A stretch of DNA of 64,000 nt, taken from the NCBI RefSeq assembly GCF_039525805.1, contig NZ_BAAAHZ010000014.1; one strand, written 5' to 3'. Made by a program: the position numbers and the translations under genes. Shown here one piece after another: positions 9,574-17,365 of this stretch. This DNA is from Dietzia natronolimnaea. Its GTDB lineage: Bacteria > Actinomycetota > Actinomycetes > Mycobacteriales > Mycobacteriaceae. The notes under the pieces were generated by a model that was not told the origin of the DNA, did not search any database, and was given only the letters and a program-made list of their open reading frames with translations. Within the stretch, counting starts at the first letter, position 1. Every line of letters starts with the position of its first letter.

Positions 9574-10974
9574 ATGACGAGCACCCAGAGACCTCTGCGT
9601 ATCGGCAACGTCTCCGCCTCGCGGACGGACCGCGCCACCGCGACCGCCGAGTTCCTCTCGGCCGCGTCGCTGGACGTACTCGCGCTCGACATGCTCTCGG
9701 ACGAGGCCATGTTGGAGCTCGCCGAGCAACGCGCGCAGGGCGATCCGGGTCACGAGCGCGCGCTCCTCGTGCAATTGGGGGAGTGCCTCGACCTCGTCGG
9801 AACCGGGGGCGTGCGGATCGTCACCAACGCGGGCGCCCTCGATCCGGGTGGGCTCGCCGAGGCCCTGCGTGCCATGGCCGCCGACGCGGGGGTCGAGCTG
9901 TCGGTGGCATCGGTCGATTCCGGTGACGTGACCGACCGCGCCGTCGAACTCGGGCTCGGAGAGGCCGACGTCGCCACCGTCAGGCACGGCGCGTTCGGGA
10001 TCGCGCGGGCCCTCGCCGCGGGAGCCCACGTCGTCGTCACCGGCCGCGTCAGCCGCGAGGCGTTGGTCACGGGCGCGGCGGCAGCACATCACGGGTGGAC
10101 CCCGTCGGCACTGGACGCGCTGGCCGGGTCCGTGGCGGTGGGGCACGTGCTCTCCGGCGGTCCGGGCGCCACGGGCGTCGTGGACTCGTCGACCGACGTC
10201 ACCCGGACCACCGACCCGGTGTCCGGTGGCTACCCGATCGCGGAGATCGCCGCCGACGGGTCCGCCGTCGTCACCCGCCACCCCTCGGCGTTCGGGTCCG
10301 TCACCGTCGGCACCGTCACCGACCAGCTCCTCGACGGGGTGGCCGGGGCGCGGTACGCCGCCCCCGACGTGGTGCTGCGACTGGACTCCGTCCGACTCGC
10401 CCAGGAGGGAACCGATCGCGTCCGGATCAGCGGCGCACGGGGTGAGCCCGCACCACCGGTGGTGGCGGTGGTGGCCATGACCAGGGGACCCGGGAGGCCC
10501 CGCCGGGTCGCCCGCCCGCTGGCGCAGGCGGACGCCGGACACACCGTCGTCCTCCCGGGCGGTGAACGCGTCGCGGTGCCCGTCCCGGTGGAGACCGCGG
10601 ACATCGGGCCCGGCGAGCTGCCCACCCCGTGGTCGCGGGGGTCCGTGCCCGGTGGTGAGCCGGTGACGTCCGTGCTGGGTTCCGTCGCGAGCGTGCGTCG
10701 AGGCGTGGTCGGCCGAGGGGTGAACATCGCGGTCTGGACCTGGGACGACTCCGCGTTCGCGTGGCTGGCCGGAGAGCTCACGATCGACCGCTTCCGCGAA
10801 CTCCTGCCCGCGCTGGAGGGCATGGAGACCCGCCGCTACCTGCTGCCCAACCTCCGCGCCGTCAACCTCGTGGCGCGCCCCCCGCGTGGTGTGCCGCTCG
10901 ACAGCGGGCTCGGGGCCGACCTGGCCTCCGTCCGTCTGTCGATCCCCGGCGAACTCCTCGAGTTCGGACCGTGA
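9574..10974 (+). CDS. Shortened AtuA-like (DUF1446) protein
   Basis: 466 aa from ATG 9574 (CAGGA just upstream); the frame is open to 9535 without a better site. Paralogue of the full AtuA-like protein encoded at 12758 in this window: IVTNAGALDPGGLAEAL, FGIARALAAGAHVVVTGRVS, DALAGSVAVGHVLSGG and YPIAEIAADGSAVVT align with it. It lacks about 120 central residues of the longer paralogue. The C-terminal motif RSGDKGGTANIG of the paralogue is reduced to RRGVVGRGVNIA. AtuA proteins are needed for acyclic terpene utilisation in Pseudomonas, but their biochemical role is unsettled. This copy may be functionally diverged or decaying. Confidence 0.8.
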   Translation: MTSTQRPLRIGNVSASRTDRATATAEFLSAASLDVLALDMLSDEAMLELAEQRAQGDPGHERALLVQLGECLDLVGTGGVRIVTNAGALDPGGLAEALRAMAADAGVELSVASVDSGDVTDRAVELGLGEADVATVRHGAFGIARALAAGAHVVVTGRVSREALVTGAAAAHHGWTPSALDALAGSVAVGHVLSGGPGATGVVDSSTDVTRTTDPVSGGYPIAEIAADGSAVVTRHPSAFGSVTVGTVTDQLLDGVAGARYAAPDVVLRLDSVRLAQEGTDRVRISGARGEPAPPVVAVVAMTRGPGRPRRVARPLAQADAGHTVVLPGGERVAVPVPVETADIGPGELPTPWSRGSVPGGEPVTSVLGSVASVRRGVVGRGVNIAVWTWDDSAFAWLAGELTIDRFRELLPALEGMETRRYLLPNLRAVNLVARPPRGVPLDSGLGADLASVRLSIPGELLEFGP

Positions 10975-11119
10975 GGCTCGTCGCGAGGCCCGGACCGGCG
11001 GAAATGGAGCGAACGTAGGACAGACCCCTGCGCCTCGGCTGCCTAGCGTCGGTGGAGACCGTCCATCGTCCGGGCCCGCCGGGCGCACGTCCCGTGCGGT
11101 CGTCTTACGAGGAGTCCGC

Positions 11120-11827
11120 ATGACACGTTCGATCATCGCCAGAGTCCCGGTCGTCGCCGCCACCTCGCTGATGGCCGCGGCTGTGGTCGCGGTCGGGGCG
11201 CCGGTCGCCACCGCCCAGACAGGGTCCCCCTCCAGTGCCGAACTCAGCAGCGAGCTCGGGGACGCCGCCGGGAGTGTGCAGGAGTTGGAGGCCATCATCG
11301 AGGGGATGAACCCGGGTGCCCGGGGAGCGCTGGACAACGGGTCCCTGGCCAATCTCAACGAACTGATCGCGAACATCCGCAGTGGAGAGATCCTCGATGT
11401 GTTCCGGGTGGTGCAGGGGATCCCCGGGGGTTCGCAGGACATCATGACCCTCGCGGAGAGGGCGTCGCGCGGTGAAGTGGGGTGGGATCGGGTCCTCGCG
11501 GCGACCCAGGTGGTCCTGGCTCCGGTCACGCCGTGCAACACCTTCACCAATTCCGGGCGGCAGGGCATCTTCACCAACAGGCATGAGATCGGCCGCAGCG
11601 GCGGCGGCCGGGTACTGCTGCGGTTGGAGACCTATTACGTGCCCGACTTCGTCGAGGTGGCCTATGACGGAACCGTGCTGTGGACCACCCCGGGCTACGT
11701 GGGAACCAACGGAGACTGGCACGTGTGGATCGACGTGCCCCCCGGTGTGTCGACATCGATGACGGTGAAGGTCGACGCCCCCCGGAACGGCACCGAGTGG
11801 AACTACACCCTGGGGTGCCCGGTGTGA
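11120..11827 (+). CDS. Secreted protein of unknown function
   Basis: 235 aa from ATG 11120 with ACGAGGAG upstream. A Sec signal peptide is clear: Arg8, hydrophobic residues 9-27, and ATA at 30-32 giving cleavage before Gln33. The mature part (about 203 aa) starts with a helical Ser/Glu/Leu region (residues 35-130). The end is beta-rich and Tyr/Trp-rich, with paired cysteines (TPCNTF and terminal LGCPV) that could form a disulphide. It has no lipobox and no later membrane helix, so it is probably released or loosely wall-bound. I recognise no family. Monocistronic, with a TAGCGT at 11044-11049 as a weak -10 candidate. Confidence 0.75.
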   Translation: MTRSIIARVPVVAATSLMAAAVVAVGAPVATAQTGSPSSAELSSELGDAAGSVQELEAIIEGMNPGARGALDNGSLANLNELIANIRSGEILDVFRVVQGIPGGSQDIMTLAERASRGEVGWDRVLAATQVVLAPVTPCNTFTNSGRQGIFTNRHEIGRSGGGRVLLRLETYYVPDFVEVAYDGTVLWTTPGYVGTNGDWHVWIDVPPGVSTSMTVKVDAPRNGTEWNYTLGCPV

Positions 11828-11892
11828 CCCCGCGCAACGGCGGGTGAGGTGATCCTCCCGGTCCGCACCGGGAGAACGCCGTGCCAAAAAGC

Positions 11893-11910
11893 AAGCAAGC
11901 ATGCTTGCTT
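11893..11910. promoter_or_regulatory. Perfect 18-bp palindrome, TetR-type operator candidate
   Basis: AAGCAAGCATGCTTGCTT is fully self-complementary and lies 30 bp before the first gene of the AtuA/carboxylase operon. The run of A and T bases is striking in DNA of this GC content. Length, symmetry and position suit a dimeric TetR-family repressor site. The TetR gene at 22663, at the far end of the cluster, is one candidate regulator (inference). Confidence 0.7.
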
Positions 11911-11939
11911 TATTCGAGGCGCGGTGGGAGTCTGATGCC

Positions 11940-12761
11940 ATGCAGACGAACATCCGGCCCTCGGCGACGGAGGACCCGCACGCGGTCCTGGCCGCGCTCA
12001 GCGCCCGACTAGACGACCTCGTCGAGACCGCCGGTCCCGACGTCTGGCACCTGGACACCCCGGCCGTGGGCTGGGACGTGGGCATGCAGATCGCGCACCT
12101 GGCCTGGACTGACGAGGTCTCGGTCACCGCCATCACCGATCCGGACGCCTTCCAGGGTGTGGTGGAGACGGCCATGGCCGATCCGACTGGTTTCGTGGAC
12201 GCCGGTGCCGCCGAGATCGCCGCCACCGGCCGCGACGAGGTGCTCGCCCGGTGGCGCCTGGCCCGGGGAGAACTCGCGGTCGCGCTCAAGGCCGCCGATC
12301 CGGGCGACCAGGTCCCGTGGTTCGGACCGCCGATGCGGCCGAAGTCCATGACGACCGCCCGGATCATGGAGACCTGGGCACACGGCATCGATGTCGCCGA
12401 CGCCGTCGGGATCCCGCTCGACTCCGACCCGGCCTTCATCGCGGCGCTGCCCCACGTGGCCCGTCTGGGGTTCAAGACCCGCGGCTTCGCGTATCTGATG
12501 AACGGACTCGAGGCCCCGTCCTCGGAGGTCCACCTCGCGCTCACCCTGCCCGACGGCACCGTCCTCGAGTTCGGCCCGGCCGACGCCGAGCAGCGAGTCA
12601 CCGGACCGGTGCTCGACTTCTGCCTGCTGGTCACCCAGCGCGTCCACCGCGCCGACACCGCCCTCGAGGCGGTCGGCGAGGACGCGGAGGAGTGGCTGCG
12701 GATAGCCCAGGCCTTCGCGGGCCTGCCCGGCGGCGGCCGCGAGGAGGGGGCGCGAGCATGA
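11940..12761 (+). CDS. TIGR03084-family protein (DinB/maleylpyruvate-isomerase-like fold)
   Basis: 273 aa from ATG 11940; the frame opens at 11901 inside the palindrome, so the later start is preferred. N-terminal helical-bundle region with DVWHLDTPAVGWDVGMQIAH and a conserved His near residue 50; later METWAHGIDVADAVGI, typical of the metal-binding maleylpyruvate isomerase-like superfamily and of TIGR03084. That family is found in actinobacteria next to acyl-CoA carboxylase genes. The reaction is unknown; a mycothiol-dependent or metal-dependent step is possible. The stop codon overlaps the next start (ATGA), so it is translationally coupled to the AtuA-like gene. Confidence 0.8.
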   Translation: MQTNIRPSATEDPHAVLAALSARLDDLVETAGPDVWHLDTPAVGWDVGMQIAHLAWTDEVSVTAITDPDAFQGVVETAMADPTGFVDAGAAEIAATGRDEVLARWRLARGELAVALKAADPGDQVPWFGPPMRPKSMTTARIMETWAHGIDVADAVGIPLDSDPAFIAALPHVARLGFKTRGFAYLMNGLEAPSSEVHLALTLPDGTVLEFGPADAEQRVTGPVLDFCLLVTQRVHRADTALEAVGEDAEEWLRIAQAFAGLPGGGREEGARA

Positions 12762-14584
12762 GCGGGAGGAACCTCGCCGCGCCGCTGCGCGTGGGAAACA
12801 TGTCCGGCTTCTACGGTGACCGCATCTCCGCGATGCGCGAGATGCTCGAGGGGGGCGAACTCGACGTCCTCACCGGCGACTACCTCGCCGAACTCACCAT
12901 GCTCATCCTGGGCCGCGACCGGATGAAGAACGCGGAGCTCGGGTACGCCAAGACCTTCCTGCGGCAGCTCGAGGACTGTCTCGGGCTGGCGCTGGAGAAG
13001 AACGTCAGGATCGTCGCGAACGCGGGCGGTCTCAACCCCGCCGGCCTGGCCGGCGCGGTCGTCGAGCTCGGATCACGGCTGGGGCTGTCCCCGCGGGTCG
13101 CGCACGTCGAGGGCGACGACCTGATCGACCGGGTCTCGGAACTCGACATCCCGGCCGACGCCGGCTTCCCGGTCACCGCCAACGCCTACCTCGGGGGCTT
13201 CGGGATCGCCCGCTGTCTGGACGCCGGTGCCGACATCGTCGTCACCGGTCGCGTCACCGACGCCTCGGTCATCGTCGGTCCGGCGATCAGCCACTTCGGG
13301 TGGACCCGGACGGACCTCGACGCCCTCGCCGGCGCCACCGTCGCGGGGCACGTCATCGAGTGCGGGACCCAGGCCACGGGCGGCAACTACGCCTTCTTCA
13401 ACCGCGGTGAGATCGCCGATCCCGTCACCCCCGGTTTCCCCATCGCCGAGATCGCCTCCGACGGCACCTCCGTCATCACCAAGCACGCCGGGACCGGGGG
13501 AGCGGTGACGGTCGGCACCGTCACCTCCCAACTCCTCTACGAGGTCACCGGGGCGCGCTACGGCGGGCCCGACGTCGTCACCCGCCTGGACACCGCTCGC
13601 CTCGAGCAGGAGGGCCCCGACCGCGTCCGCATCTCCGGGGTGCGCGGCGAGACCGCCCCCACCACCACCAAGGTGTCGGTGACGTGCCTCGGTGGCTCCC
13701 GCAACGAGGTCACGTTCCTGCTCACCGGGCTGGACATCGAGGACAAGGCCGCACTGGTCGAGCGCCAGATCCTGGCCGGCCTCGCCACCCGTCCCGCGGA
13801 GATCGACTTCCGCCTCAGCCGCACGGACCACGCGGACGCCGACACCCAGGCCGCGGCGACCGCACTGCTGACCGTCGTCGCCTGGGACCCGGACTCCGAC
13901 GTGGTGGGCCGGGCGTTCTCCGACGCCGCGGTGGCCATGATCCTGGCGAGCTACCCGGGTGCCACGCCGAGCGCGCCCCCCGGTCGCGGCGGCCCGTACG
14001 GCGTGTACGTCCCCGCCTACCTCGACCAGGAGAAGGTGCCGCACGTCGCGGTGCTCCCCGACGGAACCCGGGTGGACATCGCGCCTCCGGAACACACGGA
14101 GGAGATGGGCGACGGTCACGCCTCCGACGGCCTCGACGCCGAGGGTGCATCGCTATCCCCGTCCTCCCGGTCGACGGCGTCCACCACGCGCAGGCCCCTG
14201 GGGGACGTGCTCGGCGCCCGCTCGGGAGACAAGGGCGGGACCGCCAACATCGGTCTGTGGGCCGGAGACGCGGCGGCCTACCGCTGGATGCGCGAGACCC
14301 TCACCGTCGACGAGCTGCGTCGCCTGCTCCCGGAGACCGCCGACCTCCCGGTCGAGAGATACGAACTTCCCCGGATCAATGCCGTGAACTTCGTCATCGA
14401 CGGACTGCTCGGCAAGGGCGTCGCCCACGGCTACCGCTGGGACCCCCAGGCCAAGGGACTCGCCGAGTGGCTCCGCTCCCGCGTCATCGACGTGCCCGAC
14501 GACATCACCGCCCCCGTACCCGCCGCCCCCGTACCCGCCGCCACGGCACCCGCCGAGCCGGCACCCGCAGAGGAGAACGCGTGA
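12758..14584 (+). CDS. AtuA-like protein (DUF1446), full length
   Basis: 608 aa from ATG 12758, overlapping the previous stop by 4 nt, with GAGGAGG upstream. The N-terminal AtuA domain (about 1-450) carries RVGNMSGFYGDR, IVANAGGLNPAGL, IARCLDAGADIVVTGRVTD and the GTQATGG loop. The C-terminal domain (about 480-580) carries LGARSGDKGGTANIGLW, followed by an Ala/Pro-rich tail. AtuA of Pseudomonas is required for growth on citronellol and geraniol, but its activity is undefined. Gene order matches M. tuberculosis Rv0976c and its neighbours (from memory). A role in processing a branched acyl-CoA with the adjacent carboxylase is inferred. Confidence 0.88.
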   Translation: MSGRNLAAPLRVGNMSGFYGDRISAMREMLEGGELDVLTGDYLAELTMLILGRDRMKNAELGYAKTFLRQLEDCLGLALEKNVRIVANAGGLNPAGLAGAVVELGSRLGLSPRVAHVEGDDLIDRVSELDIPADAGFPVTANAYLGGFGIARCLDAGADIVVTGRVTDASVIVGPAISHFGWTRTDLDALAGATVAGHVIECGTQATGGNYAFFNRGEIADPVTPGFPIAEIASDGTSVITKHAGTGGAVTVGTVTSQLLYEVTGARYGGPDVVTRLDTARLEQEGPDRVRISGVRGETAPTTTKVSVTCLGGSRNEVTFLLTGLDIEDKAALVERQILAGLATRPAEIDFRLSRTDHADADTQAAATALLTVVAWDPDSDVVGRAFSDAAVAMILASYPGATPSAPPGRGGPYGVYVPAYLDQEKVPHVAVLPDGTRVDIAPPEHTEEMGDGHASDGLDAEGASLSPSSRSTASTTRRPLGDVLGARSGDKGGTANIGLWAGDAAAYRWMRETLTVDELRRLLPETADLPVERYELPRINAVNFVIDGLLGKGVAHGYRWDPQAKGLAEWLRSRVIDVPDDITAPVPAAPVPAATAPAEPAPAEENA

Positions 14585-15759
14585 CCATCCCGCCGTACGT
14601 ACCGGGGGATCCCTGGTATTCCGAGGAGAGTCTCGCCCTGCGCGAGACCACGACCCGTTTCGCCGAGCGCGAGATCCTGCCCCACCAGGACGAGTGGGAG
14701 GCCGCGGGCGCGTTGCCCCGCGAGCTGCACGCGAAGGCCGGCCGGCTGGGCCTGCTCGGGGTCTCGTTCCCCGAGGAGGTCGGGGGCGGGGGTGGCGACA
14801 TGCGTGACTCCCTGATCGTCTGCGAGGCACTCCACGAGGCCGGCGTCGCCGGCGGGGTGTTCGCCTCGCTGTTCACCTGCGGCATCGCCACCCCCCACCT
14901 GGCCCAGTCCGGCCGACCCGACCAGATCGAGCGCTGGGTCAGGCCCACGCTCGCCGGCGAGTTGATCGGCTCCCTGGCCATCACCGAGCCCGGCGGCGGT
15001 TCCGACGTCGGACGCCTCACCACCACCGCCCGCCGGGACGGCGACCACTACGTCGTCAACGGCGCCAAGACGTACATCACCTCCGGTACCCGCGCCGACT
15101 TCGTGGTGACCGCCGTGCGCACCGGCGGTGACGACCTGAAGGGAGCGGCGGGCGTCAGCCTGCTCGTCATCCCCACCGACACCCCCGGTTTCCACCGCTC
15201 GGCCCCGCTGGAGAAGCTGGGCTGGCGGGCCTCGGACACCGCCGAGCTGACGTTCACCGACTGCCGGGTGCCGGTGGAGAACCTCGTCGGCGCCGAGCAC
15301 GACGGGTTCGCCCAGATCGCCATCGGCTTCGTGGGCGAACGCGCGGCGCTGGCCGCCCAGGGGTACTCCCACGCCCAGCGATGCCTCGACCTCACCCTGG
15401 ACTGGGTGCGGGAGCGTGAGACCTTCGGCCGCCCCCTGCTCTCCCGGCAGGCCGTGCAGAACACCGTCACCGAGATGGCCCGCCGTATCGACGTCGCCCG
15501 CACCTACACCCACCGGTGCGTGGACCTGGCCGCGGCGGGGCACGACGCGATCGCCGAGGTCTGCTTTGCCAAGAACACCGCCGTGGAGTGCGCGGAGTGG
15601 GTCGCCAACGAAGCACTCCAGCTCTTCGGAGGTCTCGGCTACATGGCCGAGTCCGAGGTGAGCCGCCAGTACCGCGATGTCCGCCTCCTGGGCATCGGCG
15701 GAGGCACCACCGAGATCCTCACCACCCTCGCCGGACGACGTTTGGGGTACACCGCATGA
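14581..15759 (+). CDS. Acyl-CoA dehydrogenase (FadE13/citronellyl-CoA type)
   Basis: FAD-dependent dehydrogenase, 392 aa, GTG start at 14581 overlapping the previous stop codon, with GAGGAG 5 nt upstream. Flavin/substrate motif AITEPGGGSDVGRL near residue 135, then the substrate-side LGWRASDTAELTF. The C-terminal active-site loop reads LLGIGGGTTEI, so the MCAD-type catalytic Glu position is Gly. In isovaleryl- and long-chain enzymes the base comes from another helix; here the Glu in GERAALAAQGY is a candidate. A branched substrate for the carboxylase pathway is likely. It overlaps the downstream carboxyltransferase start by 4 nt. Confidence 0.9.
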   Translation: MTIPPYVPGDPWYSEESLALRETTTRFAEREILPHQDEWEAAGALPRELHAKAGRLGLLGVSFPEEVGGGGGDMRDSLIVCEALHEAGVAGGVFASLFTCGIATPHLAQSGRPDQIERWVRPTLAGELIGSLAITEPGGGSDVGRLTTTARRDGDHYVVNGAKTYITSGTRADFVVTAVRTGGDDLKGAAGVSLLVIPTDTPGFHRSAPLEKLGWRASDTAELTFTDCRVPVENLVGAEHDGFAQIAIGFVGERAALAAQGYSHAQRCLDLTLDWVRERETFGRPLLSRQAVQNTVTEMARRIDVARTYTHRCVDLAAAGHDAIAEVCFAKNTAVECAEWVANEALQLFGGLGYMAESEVSRQYRDVRLLGIGGGTTEILTTLAGRRLGYTA

Positions 15760-17354
15760 CCATCCTGCGTTCCACGCTCGACACCACCAGCGCCGAGTTC
15801 GGTGCCGCCAAGGCCGCGATGGAGGACAAACTCACCCAGCTCACCGCCGATCTCGAACCCGCGCTCGCCGGCGGCGGCGAGCGCAAGGTCGCCCGCCACC
15901 GCGAGCGCGGCAAGTTCACCGCCCGGGAACGGATCGACATGGTCCTCGACCGCGAGTCGCCCTTCCTCGAGCTGTGCGCTCTCGCCGCGTGGGGCTCGGA
16001 CTTCCAGACCGGCGCCTCCGTGGTGGCCGGGATCGGCGTGGTCGAGGGCGTGGAGTGCCTGGTCATCGCGAACGACCCCACGGTCAAGGGCGGTACGTCC
16101 AACCCGTGGACACTGCGCAAGATCCTCCGCCTCAACGACGTGGCCATGAAGAACCGGCTCCCGGTGATCAGCCTCGTCGAGTCCGGTGGCGCCGACCTAC
16201 CCACGCAGAAGGAGGTGTTCATCCCCGGAGGCGCGCTGTTCCGCGACCTCACGCGCCTGTCCAAGGCCGGCATCCCCACCATCGCCGTGGTCTACGGCAA
16301 CTCCACCGCCGGCGGAGCGTACGTCCCGGGGATGAGCGACCACGTGGTCATGATCGAGGAGCGCTCGAAGGTGTTCCTCGCCGGACCCCCGCTGGTCAAG
16401 GCCGCCACCGGCGAGATCGCCGACGAGGAGACCCTCGGCGGTGCGGACATGCACGCCCGCGTCTCCGGCCTCGCCGACCACTACGCCCTCGACGAGGCCG
16501 ATGCCGCACGCATCACGCGCGGCATCATCCGCCGGCTCAACTGGTCGAAGTCCGGTCGGGCCCCGCGCGCCGAGGTCATCGAGCCGCTCTACGGCGCCGA
16601 GGATCTCCTCGGCATCGTCCCGGAGGACCTCAAGATCCCCTTCGACCCGCGCGAGATCATCGCACGCATCGTGGACGGGTCCGACTTCGACGAGTTCAAG
16701 CCGCTGTACGGGGCGAGCCTGGTGACCGGGTGGGCCGAGATCCACGGCTACCCGGTGGGCATCATCGCCAACGCGCGCGGCGTGCTGTTCAGTGCGGAGG
16801 CGCAGAAGGCCACGCAGTTCATCGAGTTGGCCAACCGCTACGACACCCCGCTGGTGTTCATGCACAACACCACCGGATACATGGTGGGCTCGGAGTACGA
16901 GCGCGGCGGCATCATCAAGCACGGCTCGATGATGATCAACGCGGTCTCCAACTCCGAGGTCCCGCACCTGTCGCTCATCACCGCCGCGTCGTACGGCGCG
17001 GGCCACTACGGCATGTGCGGCCGCGCCTTCGACCCCCGGTTCCTCTACACGTGGCCGAGCGCCAAGTCCGCCGTCATGGGCGGTCAGCAGCTCGCCGACG
17101 TGGTCACCTCCGTGGCCGCCGCCGCCTCGTCCGCCCGGGGCGAGGAGATGACCCAGGAGACGATCGACGGTCTCAAGACCATGATCGCCGACCAGATCGA
17201 GAAGGAGTCGTTGCCGGCCTTCCTGTCCGGGATGCTCTACGACGACGGCATCATCGACCCCCGCGACACCCGGACCGTGCTGGGTCTCAGCCTGTCCGCG
17301 ATCCACTCCGGAGAAGTCGCCGGAACCGACCGCTTCGGCGTCTTCCGGATGTGA
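15756..17354 (+). CDS. accD2: Acyl-CoA carboxylase beta subunit (carboxyltransferase)
   Basis: Transfers the carboxyl group from biotin to an acyl-CoA. 532 aa from ATG 15756, overlapping the upstream stop by 4 nt. Two crotonase-fold halves: the N-half has GGTSNPWTLRK, LVESGGADLPTQ and YGNSTAGGAYVPGMSDH; the C-half has NTTGYMVGSEYERGGIIKHG and AASYGAGHYGMCGR. These resemble methylcrotonyl- and geranyl-CoA carboxylase beta subunits more than propionyl-CoA carboxylase. With the next gene it forms an alpha-beta holoenzyme. The corresponding AccD2 of M. tuberculosis has no firmly assigned substrate as far as I recall. Confidence 0.92.
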   Translation: MTILRSTLDTTSAEFGAAKAAMEDKLTQLTADLEPALAGGGERKVARHRERGKFTARERIDMVLDRESPFLELCALAAWGSDFQTGASVVAGIGVVEGVECLVIANDPTVKGGTSNPWTLRKILRLNDVAMKNRLPVISLVESGGADLPTQKEVFIPGGALFRDLTRLSKAGIPTIAVVYGNSTAGGAYVPGMSDHVVMIEERSKVFLAGPPLVKAATGEIADEETLGGADMHARVSGLADHYALDEADAARITRGIIRRLNWSKSGRAPRAEVIEPLYGAEDLLGIVPEDLKIPFDPREIIARIVDGSDFDEFKPLYGASLVTGWAEIHGYPVGIIANARGVLFSAEAQKATQFIELANRYDTPLVFMHNTTGYMVGSEYERGGIIKHGSMMINAVSNSEVPHLSLITAASYGAGHYGMCGRAFDPRFLYTWPSAKSAVMGGQQLADVVTSVAAAASSARGEEMTQETIDGLKTMIADQIEKESLPAFLSGMLYDDGIIDPRDTRTVLGLSLSAIHSGEVAGTDRFGVFRM

Positions 17355-17365
17355 GGAACACACCC

